DNA from: Phycisphaera mikurensis NBRC 102666 | GTDB lineage: Bacteria; Planctomycetota; Phycisphaerae; Phycisphaerales; SM1A02 | Length of the DNA: 45,515 nucleotides | Assembly (NCBI GenBank): GCA_945877905.1 | Contig: CAMDUT010000002.1 | Location: forward strand, 1 to 45,515 | Direction: 5' to 3' | Shown here: positions 30,564 through 39,102 of the stretch, piece by piece | How positions within the stretch are numbered: position 1 is the stretch's first letter | How the letters are laid out: every line of letters begins with the position of its first letter | Notes under the pieces: model-generated | Told to the model about the DNA's origin: nothing | Seen by the model: only the letters and a program-made list of their open reading frames with translations | The model's database searches: none | Translations under genes and position numbers: made by a program

Positions 30564-30636
30564 CGGCGGGAAGTCTAGGCCGCGGTCGCGTGCGTGCGTG
30601 CCGCGGCTGCGTGCGTGGTGCGCGGCGGGCGCCGGC

Positions 30637-31281
30637 TCAGCGCGACCGGCCGCGGGCCTTCGACGCGTCGCGGATCTTGGCGGCCTCGCGCAGCGGCAAG
30701 CGGCCGATCACGGGCTTCGGCTTCGGCGGGGCCACCGCGCGCCGCGGGGCGGGCGGGGCAGGGCGACGCGCGCCCTCGCTTCGCTCGCACAGGCACATGG
30801 CGGGCTCGCGCGGGTCGGCCAGGTTCGCGGCGTGATGGACGATGCCCACGTAGATCTCGCAGTCGCCGTCGATGTCCACGTGGCGCGCGAGCTCGCAGTC
30901 GAGGTAGCCGAGGGCGCGCGCGGGCACGGGGCATCCGCTCGCCGTGCGGTCGACGCTCGCTCCGATGAACGGGTCGATGCCCGGGGTCTGCAGGTCGAAG
31001 GCACGGGCCGTGGTGCGGTCGGTCGGGTCGAGCTGGCACACGGCGAAGCTGCGGCTGTCGCGGATCAACGGGCTCAGCACGTGTCCCTTGGTGACGGCCA
31101 CCATGACCATCGGCGGCTGGTGCGAGCACTGCTGCACCCAGCGCACCGAGACGCCGGCCCGGAGGTCGGCGTGGCTCGAGGTCAGGATGAACGAACCCGT
31201 GGGGATGCGCTGCACCACCGGAGCGACCGCCCCGGGGTCGGCGGGGACCCAGTCCAAGGCGTTCCGGTTTCGTGGGGTCAC
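30637..31281 (-). CDS. Flavin reductase-like domain protein
   Basis: RIPTGSFILTSSHADLRAGVSVRWVQQCSHQPPMVMVAVTKGHVLSPLIRDSRSFAVCQL; GTG start after AAAGGA. Confidence 0.82.
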   Translation of the reverse strand: MTPRNRNALDWVPADPGAVAPVVQRIPTGSFILTSSHADLRAGVSVRWVQQCSHQPPMVMVAVTKGHVLSPLIRDSRSFAVCQLDPTDRTTARAFDLQTPGIDPFIGASVDRTASGCPVPARALGYLDCELARHVDIDGDCEIYVGIVHHAANLADPREPAMCLCERSEGARRPAPPAPRRAVAPPKPKPVIGRLPLREAAKIRDASKARGRSR

Positions 31282-31456
31282 GTCCTCACGGTCCTTTCAT
31301 CGATGCCGTAGTGGGGCGGAGTGGAGCGCCCCAAGGCATTGTGCGCGAGCTTTGTCCGATTGCCACAACAATCGGAGCCAACGTGAGTTACGACGGAAAT
31401 TGGCGCCAAGTTCGCGGACGACGACGGAAAAAGTGAAGAAATTGGGGGTCGGTGTG

Positions 31457-31489
31457 TTGCAAGGTGGGGCAATGTGGGTTACAGTGTGT
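31457..31489 (+). promoter_or_regulatory. mraZ promoter with MraZ-box repeats
   Basis: TTGCAA (31457-31462)-N17-TACAGT (31480-31485); TGGGG (31465), TGGGT (31475), TGTGT (31485) spaced exactly 10 nt. Confidence 0.7.
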
Positions 31490-31512
31490 CGCGGCTCCAC
31501 AAGGCGCAACAC

Positions 31513-31983
31513 GTGCTATTTCTCGGTGAGTACGAGCACACGCTGGACCAGAAGCAACGTCTGGCGATTCCGTCAGAGGTGCGCGAGGTGCTCGACGAGA
31601 AGGTGCACGGTGAGGCGTTCATTGCGGCGCCTGGGTCGAATGGCTCGCTCTGGCTCTGGCCCGAGAAGACCTTCGCCCAGCTGGCGAATGCTCTGGGCGG
31701 TTCGATCGTCGGTGAACCGTCCTTGCAGGAGTTCGAGCGGCTCGTGTTCTCGCAGGCGGCCCGTGTGCCCCTCGACAGCGCGGGCCGGGTCCGGATCCCG
31801 GACCGGTTGCTGCAGCGGTTCGGGCTCGGCGGAACCATCCTGATCCTCGGCGTGCGGGATCACCTGGAACTGACGAACCCCGAGGCCTGGAAGCGCGATC
31901 AGGAGCGCCTCCAGCCTGCCACGGAAGACATCTGGCGTCGTGCGCGGATGGCCATGGCCGCCGCCCAGCGCCAGGGGACCTGA
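31513..31983 (+). CDS. mraZ: MraZ transcriptional regulator
   Basis: FLGEYEHTLDQKQRLAIPSEVRE, ARVPLDSAGRVRIPDRLLQRFGLGGTILILGVRDHLEL; GTG start chosen from AAGG SD at 31501 (ORF opens at 31474 inside the promoter). Confidence 0.92.
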   Translation: MLFLGEYEHTLDQKQRLAIPSEVREVLDEKVHGEAFIAAPGSNGSLWLWPEKTFAQLANALGGSIVGEPSLQEFERLVFSQAARVPLDSAGRVRIPDRLLQRFGLGGTILILGVRDHLELTNPEAWKRDQERLQPATEDIWRRARMAMAAAQRQGT

Positions 31984-31989
31984 CCCACG

Positions 31990-32326
31990 CCGAGGCTGGC
32001 GACGCAAGTCCAGCCGACAAGTGAACTTCCGTGCGAGTGCGTCGGGAGGAACGCGCACTCGCACGAACGGACTGCCAGCGGCACGGATCGCCGGCCGGCA
32101 GCTCCGGGACGCGCGCTTCGGCGCCGTGCTCCCCGCGGCCAAGGATGGCCACGAACGGACCACGGCCCTCTCGGGTGCGTCGAATCGAACGGCCGAGCCA
32201 CGGATGGCCCGGCATGCATGGTGCGCCTCGCATCCGCCACGGTCGGCGGGGGCGGGGCACGGGTCGAGAGACCCGCAGTTTCCGTCGTTGCCCCCGCGTC
32301 GGTCGCCCGGCGCGGGGGCATTTCAT
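31990..32326 (+). ncRNA. Candidate CsrA-binding (CsrB/RsmZ-like) structured RNA in the mraZ-csrA intergenic region
   Basis: Serial hairpins: GGCTGG/CCAGCC; 12-bp stem 32030-32041/32054-32065 with loop TCGGGAGGAACG; CGGC[ACGGATC]GCCG; GGCC[AAGGAT]GGCC; GCC[ACGGAT]GGC; CCGCC[ACGGTC]GGCGG; CGGGTC[GAGA]GACCCG; terminator-like hairpin at the end. 5' boundary not determined. Confidence 0.5.
32289..32326 (+). terminator. Intrinsic terminator-like hairpin
   Basis: TGCCCCCGCG-TCGGTCGCCCGG-CGCGGGGGCA followed by TTTCATT. Confidence 0.65.
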
Positions 32327-32614
32327 TGGCCCGTGAAACGCCGTAACAGGATGTCACGCAGAGCCTTGTGTTTCGGACATTCACGCTGGCCAACCGCGCC
32401 GCGGGGCTCGTCCCAACGACGGGAATCCGCGCTTGATGTGTCCAAATTTCATCGGTTCCCGGATGGTCGCCCGATGTCCATCGCTACGCTTGAACAACGC
32501 GCGGTGGGTTCTCCGCCGCACTCCGCCGCAAGGCCACATGGATCGGTCGCGAGACCGGGTGGCTGGCGGGACGGCCCCCACGGGCCGGCGAGGCGCAGGC
32601 AGGAGGCTCGTGCG

Positions 32615-32845
32615 ATGCTGGTGATCACTCGCCGCGAGGGGGAAGAAGTCGTGATCGGCAACCCCTCGGCCCCGTTGGGCATCGTCCGCATTGCGGCGAT
32701 CAAGGGTGACCGCGTCCGCATCGCGTTCGAGTTCCCCCGCGAGGTCGATGTGCACCGTCGCGAGGTCGCCGACCAGATCCTCAAGGCCGACGAGGCGCCC
32801 CCGGGCATCGCGGGCCAGATCCGGCCCGCGGGCGAATCGGGCTGA
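32615..32845 (+). CDS. csrA: Carbon storage regulator CsrA
   Basis: MLVITRREGEEVVIGN...IVRIAAIKGDRVRIAFEFPREVDVHRREV; SD AGGAGG at 32601. Confidence 0.96.
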   Translation: MLVITRREGEEVVIGNPSAPLGIVRIAAIKGDRVRIAFEFPREVDVHRREVADQILKADEAPPGIAGQIRPAGESG

Positions 32846-32865
32846 GCCTTCCCTACACTTCCTTC

Positions 32866-34317
32866 ATGCAAGGATCGCATCGTGGTGCCGCCCGCCTGGC
32901 GGCGTCGGTGTCGTTGGCCGCGATGCTGGCCGTGGCGTGCGTCCGCGAGGTCCAGGACCCGATGGCCGTGCTGGCCAACCCGGCCAGCGTCGGCGAGGAG
33001 ACGCAAGGCGCCATCCGGAAGCTGAGCGAGGGCGCGCGCCCGATCTCCGACGACGCCAAGCGCGCCGTGCGGCGCATCATCTTCGGGCTCGGCTACAACC
33101 TCGCGACGCGCCAGGACGCGTTCAACCTGCTCGTCGAGGACGACCCGAAGGGGCTGCGCGAGGCGCTCGAGACCAACATCGTGCGGATGGACTCGTTTGA
33201 GTTCCGCCGGTGGATCCTCGAGGAGGTCGGCAAGCGCGACCTGAAGGACTTCACCACGGTCATCGTGAACTCGTGGGCCGGCCCCGTGCCGGTGTGGGGC
33301 GTCGACGACCGGGCGCGCCCCGAGTACCAGGCGATGGCGGCGCTCTACGGCGCCGACCGCGTGGGCGACGCGCTGTTCGCCGTGATGAACGAGGCGCACC
33401 CGCTGCGGCAGGCCAGCCTGCGCGCGCGCACGTGGGAGCTCCTCATGCGGATCGACGAGCGGGACCGGCTGAAGCAGCTGGTGACCTCGAGCTCGCTGCG
33501 GCCGGACGACGCGATGCTGCGCGACATCAAGCAGCTCGTCGACGACCTCGGGATCCTGCCCGAGACGCGCGAGGAGCTGCTGTGGCTCGCGAAGCTCAGG
33601 CAGACCGCGTCGCCGGCCTACTGGAAGCTCGCGGGCGAGGCGCTGCGCGCGGTGCCCGAGGCGCAGAAGTCCGCGTTCGAGCTCCGCGGCGTGCCCGTGG
33701 CGATGGCCGCGTACCGCTACGAGCCGAGCCTGCTCGCGCAGACGCGCGAGCAGCTGTACGACGACCTGATGGTCCGGCTGAAGACGCGCGACGCGTCGAA
33801 GTACGGCGCCAACTTCACCGGGTGGGACACGGGCGGCAAGCGCACCGAGGCGCTCGGCATGCAGCGCGACGAGGTGAGGTGGATCGACCTCGTCGCGTGC
33901 AACCTCGCGCTGAAGATGCTGGACGACCCCGCGGTGCGGTCCACGCTCTTCGACATCGGCGACCGCGACCAGCAGGACCGCCGCACCGAGTACGGCGGCG
34001 TGGTCCGCATCGACGACGCGGGCAACTGGCAGGTGGTCGAGGTGCGTCCGCGCGTCACCGGAAGCGACACGCGCTTCGAGGCCCCGCAGGACCTCTTCGA
34101 CCAGGGGTACACGGCGCTCTTCCACTTCCACCTGCACGCGCAGGACTACGAGAACGGGAGCTACGCGGGCCCGCACATGGGCGACTTCGCCTACGCCAAC
34201 TCGACGCGCGCGAACTGCCTGGTGTTCACCTTCATCCGTCGCGACACCATGAACGCCGACTTCTACCGGCACGGCCCGGTCGTCGTCGACCTCGGGACCT
34301 TCCGGCGGGGCACCTGA
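32866..34317 (+). CDS. Hypothetical lipoprotein (483 aa)
   Basis: Lipobox-like MLAVACVRE; consistent codon usage; C-terminal FHFHLHAQDYENGSYAGPHMGD. Confidence 0.8.
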   Translation: MQGSHRGAARLAASVSLAAMLAVACVREVQDPMAVLANPASVGEETQGAIRKLSEGARPISDDAKRAVRRIIFGLGYNLATRQDAFNLLVEDDPKGLREALETNIVRMDSFEFRRWILEEVGKRDLKDFTTVIVNSWAGPVPVWGVDDRARPEYQAMAALYGADRVGDALFAVMNEAHPLRQASLRARTWELLMRIDERDRLKQLVTSSSLRPDDAMLRDIKQLVDDLGILPETREELLWLAKLRQTASPAYWKLAGEALRAVPEAQKSAFELRGVPVAMAAYRYEPSLLAQTREQLYDDLMVRLKTRDASKYGANFTGWDTGGKRTEALGMQRDEVRWIDLVACNLALKMLDDPAVRSTLFDIGDRDQQDRRTEYGGVVRIDDAGNWQVVEVRPRVTGSDTRFEAPQDLFDQGYTALFHFHLHAQDYENGSYAGPHMGDFAYANSTRANCLVFTFIRRDTMNADFYRHGPVVVDLGTFRRGT

Positions 34318-34320
34318 GCG

Positions 34321-35274
34321 ATGAACTCGCCCGTGAACTTCGCCAAGATGCACGGGCTCGGCAACGACTACGTCTACGTGGACGGCACGCAGCACCCGGC
34401 CCGCGACGCGCCGGCGCTCGCGCGCTGGGTCAGCGACCGCCACGTGGGCGTCGGGAGCGACGGCCTCATCATGCTCGAGCCGGTCACCCCCGGCACGGAC
34501 GCGGACGTGCGCATGCGCATGTTCAACGCCGACGGCAGCGAGGGCATGATGTGCGGCAACGGCATCCGCTGCGTCGCGAAGTTCGCGGTCGACCGCGGCC
34601 TCGCCGACCGCAACCCGCTGCGCGTCGAGACGCGCCGCGGCGTGCTCGAGGTCGCCTGGCGACGCGGCGGCCACGACGGCACGGTGTGCGAGGCGACGGT
34701 CGACATGGCCGCGCCCATCATGGCGTGCGCGCGGATCCCGGCGGCGATCCCCGGCGTCGCGCCCGCGGGCGCCGTGGTCGACCATCCGCTCGACGCCGGG
34801 TTCTGGCGCGCGAGCGGCGCGCCGGAAGGCTGGCAGGAGGCGTGCGGGCTCGACGCGCGCATGACGCTCGTCAGCATGGGCAACCCGCACATGGTGCTCT
34901 GGTGCCGAGACGCGGCCGCGGTGCCGCTCGACCGCGCGGGCCCGTTCGCGGAGCGACACCCGTGGTTCCCCGAGCGCGTCAACGTGCACTTCGCGCGGGT
35001 GCTCGGCGATGGCGAGGTGCGGATGCGCACGTGGGAGCGCGGCAGCGGCGCGACGCAGGCGTGCGGCACGGGCGCGTGCGCCGTGGCCGTGGCGGGGATC
35101 GTGACCGGCCGGCTGCGTTCGCCCGTGATCGCGCACCTGCCGGGAGGCGACCTGCGCATCGCGTGGGAGGGCGGCGGGGCGGGCGTGATGATGACCGGCC
35201 CCGCGGTCGAGGTGTTCGAGGGGAAGCTTGACCTCGGTGCGTGGCCGCGCGACGGCCGGGAAGGAAGCGCATGA
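34321..35274 (+). CDS. dapF: Diaminopimelate epimerase
   Basis: NFAKMHGLGNDYVYVDG, NADGSEGMMCGNGIRCVAKF, GSGATQACGTGACAVAVAGI. Confidence 0.96.
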   Translation: MNSPVNFAKMHGLGNDYVYVDGTQHPARDAPALARWVSDRHVGVGSDGLIMLEPVTPGTDADVRMRMFNADGSEGMMCGNGIRCVAKFAVDRGLADRNPLRVETRRGVLEVAWRRGGHDGTVCEATVDMAAPIMACARIPAAIPGVAPAGAVVDHPLDAGFWRASGAPEGWQEACGLDARMTLVSMGNPHMVLWCRDAAAVPLDRAGPFAERHPWFPERVNVHFARVLGDGEVRMRTWERGSGATQACGTGACAVAVAGIVTGRLRSPVIAHLPGGDLRIAWEGGGAGVMMTGPAVEVFEGKLDLGAWPRDGREGSA

Positions 35275-36530
35275 GCCTCACGCCGAAGGAACGGGATGCC
35301 TGCGCGCGCATCGAGTCATGGCGGCAGCGCATGGTCGACGAGCTCGCCGCGTGGGTGGCGATCCCCACGGGCCGCGGGCACGTGCCGGGGCTGCACCGCC
35401 AGCGGGCGCTGCTCGCGGCGCGGTTGCGCGCGCTGGGCGCGGTCACGCACGACGAGCCGTGCGAGGCGCGGCCCGCGTGGATCGACCCGCCATGGGCGCA
35501 CGGGGGCGCCGCGGGCGGCGTCGGCCACGGCAGTGCGGGCGTCGGCGAGGGCGACACGAGCATCGACGTGCTGGTCGCCAAGCACGACGCGCCCGGCCCC
35601 CGGCTCCTCCTGAGCGGCCACTTCGACACCGTGCACGACCCGCACGGCGCGTTCCGCGCGCTGGTGGACGTGGGGGGCGGGCGCGCGCAGGGTCCCGGTG
35701 CCGCCGACATGAAGGGCGGGCTGGTGATCGCGCTGGCCGCGCTCGAGGCGATCCGCGACGCGGGGGTTCCGCCCGCGTGGACCTTCGTGCTGACCCCCGA
35801 CGAGGAGACCGGCAGCTTCGGCTCGGCGGCGGCGCTCGCGCGCGTCGCGCCCGGCCACGCCGCGGGGTTCGTGTTCGAGCCGGCGGGCGACGGCGACTCG
35901 TTGGTGGTCGAGCGCATGGGGGCCGGCCAGTTCATGGTCGAGGCCACGGGGCGCGCCGCGCACGCCGGCCGCGACTACGCCAAGGGCGTCAGCGCCGTGC
36001 GGGTGCTCTGCGAGCGCGTCCTGCAGGCCGAGCGCGCGTCGGACGCGGCCGCGGGCCGCATCGTGAACGTCGGGCCGCTGCAGGGCGGGGCGGTCACCAA
36101 CGCCGTCCCGGACCGCGCGCGCGCATGGGGCAACATGCGCTTCGCCGACGACGCGCGCCAGGCCGAGCTCGAGCGCGCGATCGACGCGCTGGCATCGGGC
36201 GACGACGACGAGGTGCCGCGCGTGCGCGTGCGCCGCGTGGTCGGCCGGCCGGCGAAGCCCATGACCCCCGCGGTCGAGCGCCTGGCGGCGCTCGCGCGCG
36301 AGGCGAGCGAGGACCTCGGGCGCCCGCTTCCCTTCGCGAGGTCGGGCGGCGTGTGCGACGGCAACAACCTGCAGGCCGCCGGGCTTCCCGTGATCGACAC
36401 GCTGGGCGTGCGCGGCGGCAACCTCCACCGCACCGACGAGTGGGTGGACCTCGAAGGCCTCGTCGACCGCGCGCAGCTGGTGGCGCTGGTCCTGATGCGG
36501 GCGCGCGAGCGCGTTGCGCCGAGCCCCTGA
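35271..36530 (+). CDS. M20 family metallopeptidase (carboxypeptidase G2-like)
   Basis: LLLSGHFDTVHDPHG, GPGAADMKGGLVIALAAL, TPDEETGSFGS, SGGVCDGNNLQAAGLPVIDTLGVRGGNLHRTDEW. Confidence 0.9.
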   Translation: MSLTPKERDACARIESWRQRMVDELAAWVAIPTGRGHVPGLHRQRALLAARLRALGAVTHDEPCEARPAWIDPPWAHGGAAGGVGHGSAGVGEGDTSIDVLVAKHDAPGPRLLLSGHFDTVHDPHGAFRALVDVGGGRAQGPGAADMKGGLVIALAALEAIRDAGVPPAWTFVLTPDEETGSFGSAAALARVAPGHAAGFVFEPAGDGDSLVVERMGAGQFMVEATGRAAHAGRDYAKGVSAVRVLCERVLQAERASDAAAGRIVNVGPLQGGAVTNAVPDRARAWGNMRFADDARQAELERAIDALASGDDDEVPRVRVRRVVGRPAKPMTPAVERLAALAREASEDLGRPLPFARSGGVCDGNNLQAAGLPVIDTLGVRGGNLHRTDEWVDLEGLVDRAQLVALVLMRARERVAPSP

Positions 36531-36549
36531 ACCCCTACCATCCCCGCCC

Positions 36550-37980
36550 ATGACCGACCCGATCAGCGCGCTCCCGTCCCCGCTTGCCTCCGATCCCGCG
36601 ATCGCGGGACACATCGACGCGATCGTCGCGGCGGTGCGCTCGGCGCAGTCGTCCCTCACGGGCGCGCGGCCCGCCGACCCCGCGCGCAAGGAGTCGTTCG
36701 AGGCCGCGATGAAGCGCGTGGCCGCGGTGCGCAGCCGCGGGCCCATCCTGCCCTACCTCGGCACCGGCCACGGCAACGGACCCCTCGTCGAGCTGGCCGA
36801 CGGAAGCGTGAAGTGGGACATGATCAACGGCATCGGCGTGCATGCGTTCGGGCACGGCGATCCCCGCATGGTGGCCGCGGCGCTGCGGGCGGCGCTCTCC
36901 GACCTCTGCATGCAGGGCAACCTCACGAGCAACTCCGACAGCGTCGCATTCGCGGAGTTCCTCGCGCAGGAGGCGGCGCGCACGAGCCGCCTCGCCCACT
37001 GCTTCGTCACGAACTCCGGGTGCATGGCGAACGAGGCGGCGCTGAAGGTGTGCATGCAGAAGACGGGCGGCGCGCCGCGCGTGATCGCGTTCCAGGACTG
37101 CTTCCTCGGGCGCTCGCTCACCATGTCGCAGATCGGCGACAACCCCGCCTACCGCCAGGGGCTCCCGCTCTCGACGCTGGTCGACTACATGCCGTTCTAC
37201 GACCCGCTGCTCGGGCCGCGCTCCATCGACATGGCGGTGTGGCACCTGAAGCAGTACCTGCACCGCTACCCGGGCCAGCACGCCTGCTTCGTCATGGAGC
37301 TGGTGCAGGGCGAGGGCGGCTTCAACGTCGCGCCGCGCGAGTTCTTCATGGCGCTCATCGAGACCTGCAGGCAGGCGAAGGTGCCGGTGTGGGACGACGA
37401 GGTGCAGTCCTTCGGACGCACCGAGCGCATGTTCTGCTTCGAGTCGCTCGACCTCGGGCAGCACGTCGACGTCGTCACGGTGGGCAAGATGACCCAGGCG
37501 TGCGCATGCCTCTTCACCGCCGACATGAACCCGAAGCCGGGGCTCCTGAGCGGCACCTTCACCGCGAGCACGTCCGCGTTCGCGGTCGGGCTCGAGGCGG
37601 TGCGCACCATGCGCGACGGCGGGTACTACGGGCCGGAGGGCCGGAACGCCAAGCTCCACGCGGCGTTCCGCGCGCACGTCGCGCGGCTCGTCGAGCGGCA
37701 CCCGGACTGGTTCCCTCCGGTACGCGACGCGTTCGGCCGCGAGAGCCGCTCGTTCGCCGGCGGCACCGGCGGCATGTGCCGCATCTCGCCGTTCGGCGGC
37801 GACAAGGACCGCGTCATGAAGTTCCTGAACGTCCTCTTCGAGGAGGGCGTGATGGCCTTCTACTGCGGTCACGGGCCGTACCACGTGCGCATGCTGCCGG
37901 CCGTGGGCGTGATGCGGCCCGAGCAGTGGGACCCGGTGTTCGAGATCGTCGAGCGGGCGATGGCGCGGACGGCGGGGTGA
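36550..37980 (+). CDS. Class III PLP-dependent aminotransferase
   Basis: VTNSGCMANEAALKVCMQKTGG, VPVWDDEVQSFGRTERMFCFE, VVTVGKMTQACACLF; 5' of astA/astD. Confidence 0.9.
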   Translation: MTDPISALPSPLASDPAIAGHIDAIVAAVRSAQSSLTGARPADPARKESFEAAMKRVAAVRSRGPILPYLGTGHGNGPLVELADGSVKWDMINGIGVHAFGHGDPRMVAAALRAALSDLCMQGNLTSNSDSVAFAEFLAQEAARTSRLAHCFVTNSGCMANEAALKVCMQKTGGAPRVIAFQDCFLGRSLTMSQIGDNPAYRQGLPLSTLVDYMPFYDPLLGPRSIDMAVWHLKQYLHRYPGQHACFVMELVQGEGGFNVAPREFFMALIETCRQAKVPVWDDEVQSFGRTERMFCFESLDLGQHVDVVTVGKMTQACACLFTADMNPKPGLLSGTFTASTSAFAVGLEAVRTMRDGGYYGPEGRNAKLHAAFRAHVARLVERHPDWFPPVRDAFGRESRSFAGGTGGMCRISPFGGDKDRVMKFLNVLFEEGVMAFYCGHGPYHVRMLPAVGVMRPEQWDPVFEIVERAMARTAG

Positions 37981-38070
37981 GGTGGGGCGCGCGAGCCGTG
38001 CGCACGGACGTGCGGGCGTGATTCTCGGACCGTCAACAGGGCCGCGGAAACAGCCGATACACAGGTTCCG

Positions 38071-39102
38071 ATGTTCGTGATCCGACAGGCCCTGCCGGAC
38101 GACGTCGCCACGCTCCTGAAGCTGGCGCGGATGGTCCATTTCATCAACCTGCCGGCGGACCCCGACATCATCGCCGCGAAGGTGGCGAGGAGCCGCCGCA
38201 GCTTCGCGGGCGAGTCGCCGGACGAGCGCGAGCGGCAGTTCATGTTCGTCCTCGAGGACACGCAGACCGGCGGCGTGATCGGGACGAGCTCGCTGATCTG
38301 CCGCATGGGTTGGCCCGGGTGGCCGCACATCTCGCTGCGCGTTCGGCGGCGCGAGCACTTCAGCCGCGACCTCAACACGGGCGCGATGCACACGACGATC
38401 CAGGTGTCGACGGACGAGAGCGGGCCGAGCGAGCTCGGCGGCCTGATCCTGGCGCCCGGCTACCGCGGGCACCGCGAGAAGCTGGGGTCGCTCCTCTCGC
38501 TGGTGCGCTTCCACTTCCTGGGCATGCACCGCGAGCACTTCCAGCCGCACATCATCGCCGAGCTGATGGGGCCGCTGACCCCCGACAGCAACACGCTGTT
38601 CTGGGAGTTCTTCGGGCGCCGCTTCATCAACCTCAGCTACTCCGAGGCCGACGCGTTCTGCCAGCACAGCAAGGAGTTCATGCTGAGCCTGCTGCCGAAG
38701 GAGGAGATCTACCTCAGCACGCTGCCCGCCGAGGCGCGCAACCTGGTCGGCAAGGTGGGCGAGGAGACGAAGCCCGCGAAGGCGATGCTCGAGAAGCAGG
38801 GATTCACGTACCGCGACCGGTGCGACCCCTTCGACGGCGGCCCGTACCTCGAGGCCGAGGTCGACCGGATCCCGCTGGTGCAGGCGACCAAGCGCCTGAC
38901 CCTCGCGGCCGGCGAGCCGCCGGCCGGGGCCGCGACGGCGTTCGTGAGCTGCGCGGCCGACCGCGGGCTCGGGTTCCGCGCCGTGCGCAGCGCGTGCTCG
39001 GTGCAGGGCGACGGCGTACGGCTGCCGAAGGACGTGGCTTCGGCGCTGGGAGCGCGCCCGGGCGACACGGTGGGCGTGACCGCGCTCGCCGCCGAGCGAT
39101 GA
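38071..39102 (+). CDS. astA: Arginine/ornithine N-succinyltransferase
   Basis: FVIRQALPDDVATLLKLA, GLILAPGYRGHREKLGSLLSLVRFHFLGMHREHFQPHIIAELMGPLTPDSNTLFWEFFGRRFINLSYSEAD. Confidence 0.92.
   Translation: MFVIRQALPDDVATLLKLARMVHFINLPADPDIIAAKVARSRRSFAGESPDERERQFMFVLEDTQTGGVIGTSSLICRMGWPGWPHISLRVRRREHFSRDLNTGAMHTTIQVSTDESGPSELGGLILAPGYRGHREKLGSLLSLVRFHFLGMHREHFQPHIIAELMGPLTPDSNTLFWEFFGRRFINLSYSEADAFCQHSKEFMLSLLPKEEIYLSTLPAEARNLVGKVGEETKPAKAMLEKQGFTYRDRCDPFDGGPYLEAEVDRIPLVQATKRLTLAAGEPPAGAATAFVSCAADRGLGFRAVRSACSVQGDGVRLPKDVASALGARPGDTVGVTALAAER

Noticed and set aside
31984-32326. RNase P RNA, tmRNA or 6S RNA as identity of the structured region
   Set aside because: No GAGGAAAGTCC / ACAGAA-type RNase P core, no tRNA-like ends or tag ORF, and no long 6S-like closed duplex; the serial ANGGA hairpins fit a Csr-type RNA better.
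31940-32845. 301-aa ORF in frame with csrA, implying a long N-terminal extension of CsrA
   Set aside because: CsrA begins cleanly at MLVITRR with an AGGAGG SD; the upstream translation is low-quality and overlaps hairpins and a terminator-like structure.
32449-35136. 895-aa minus ORF over csrA/32866/dapF
   Set aside because: Antisense to confident genes; low-complexity composition.
37996-38007. CCGTGCGCACGG palindrome upstream of astA
   Set aside because: Only 12 bp in very GC-rich DNA; not distinguishable from chance without conservation data.
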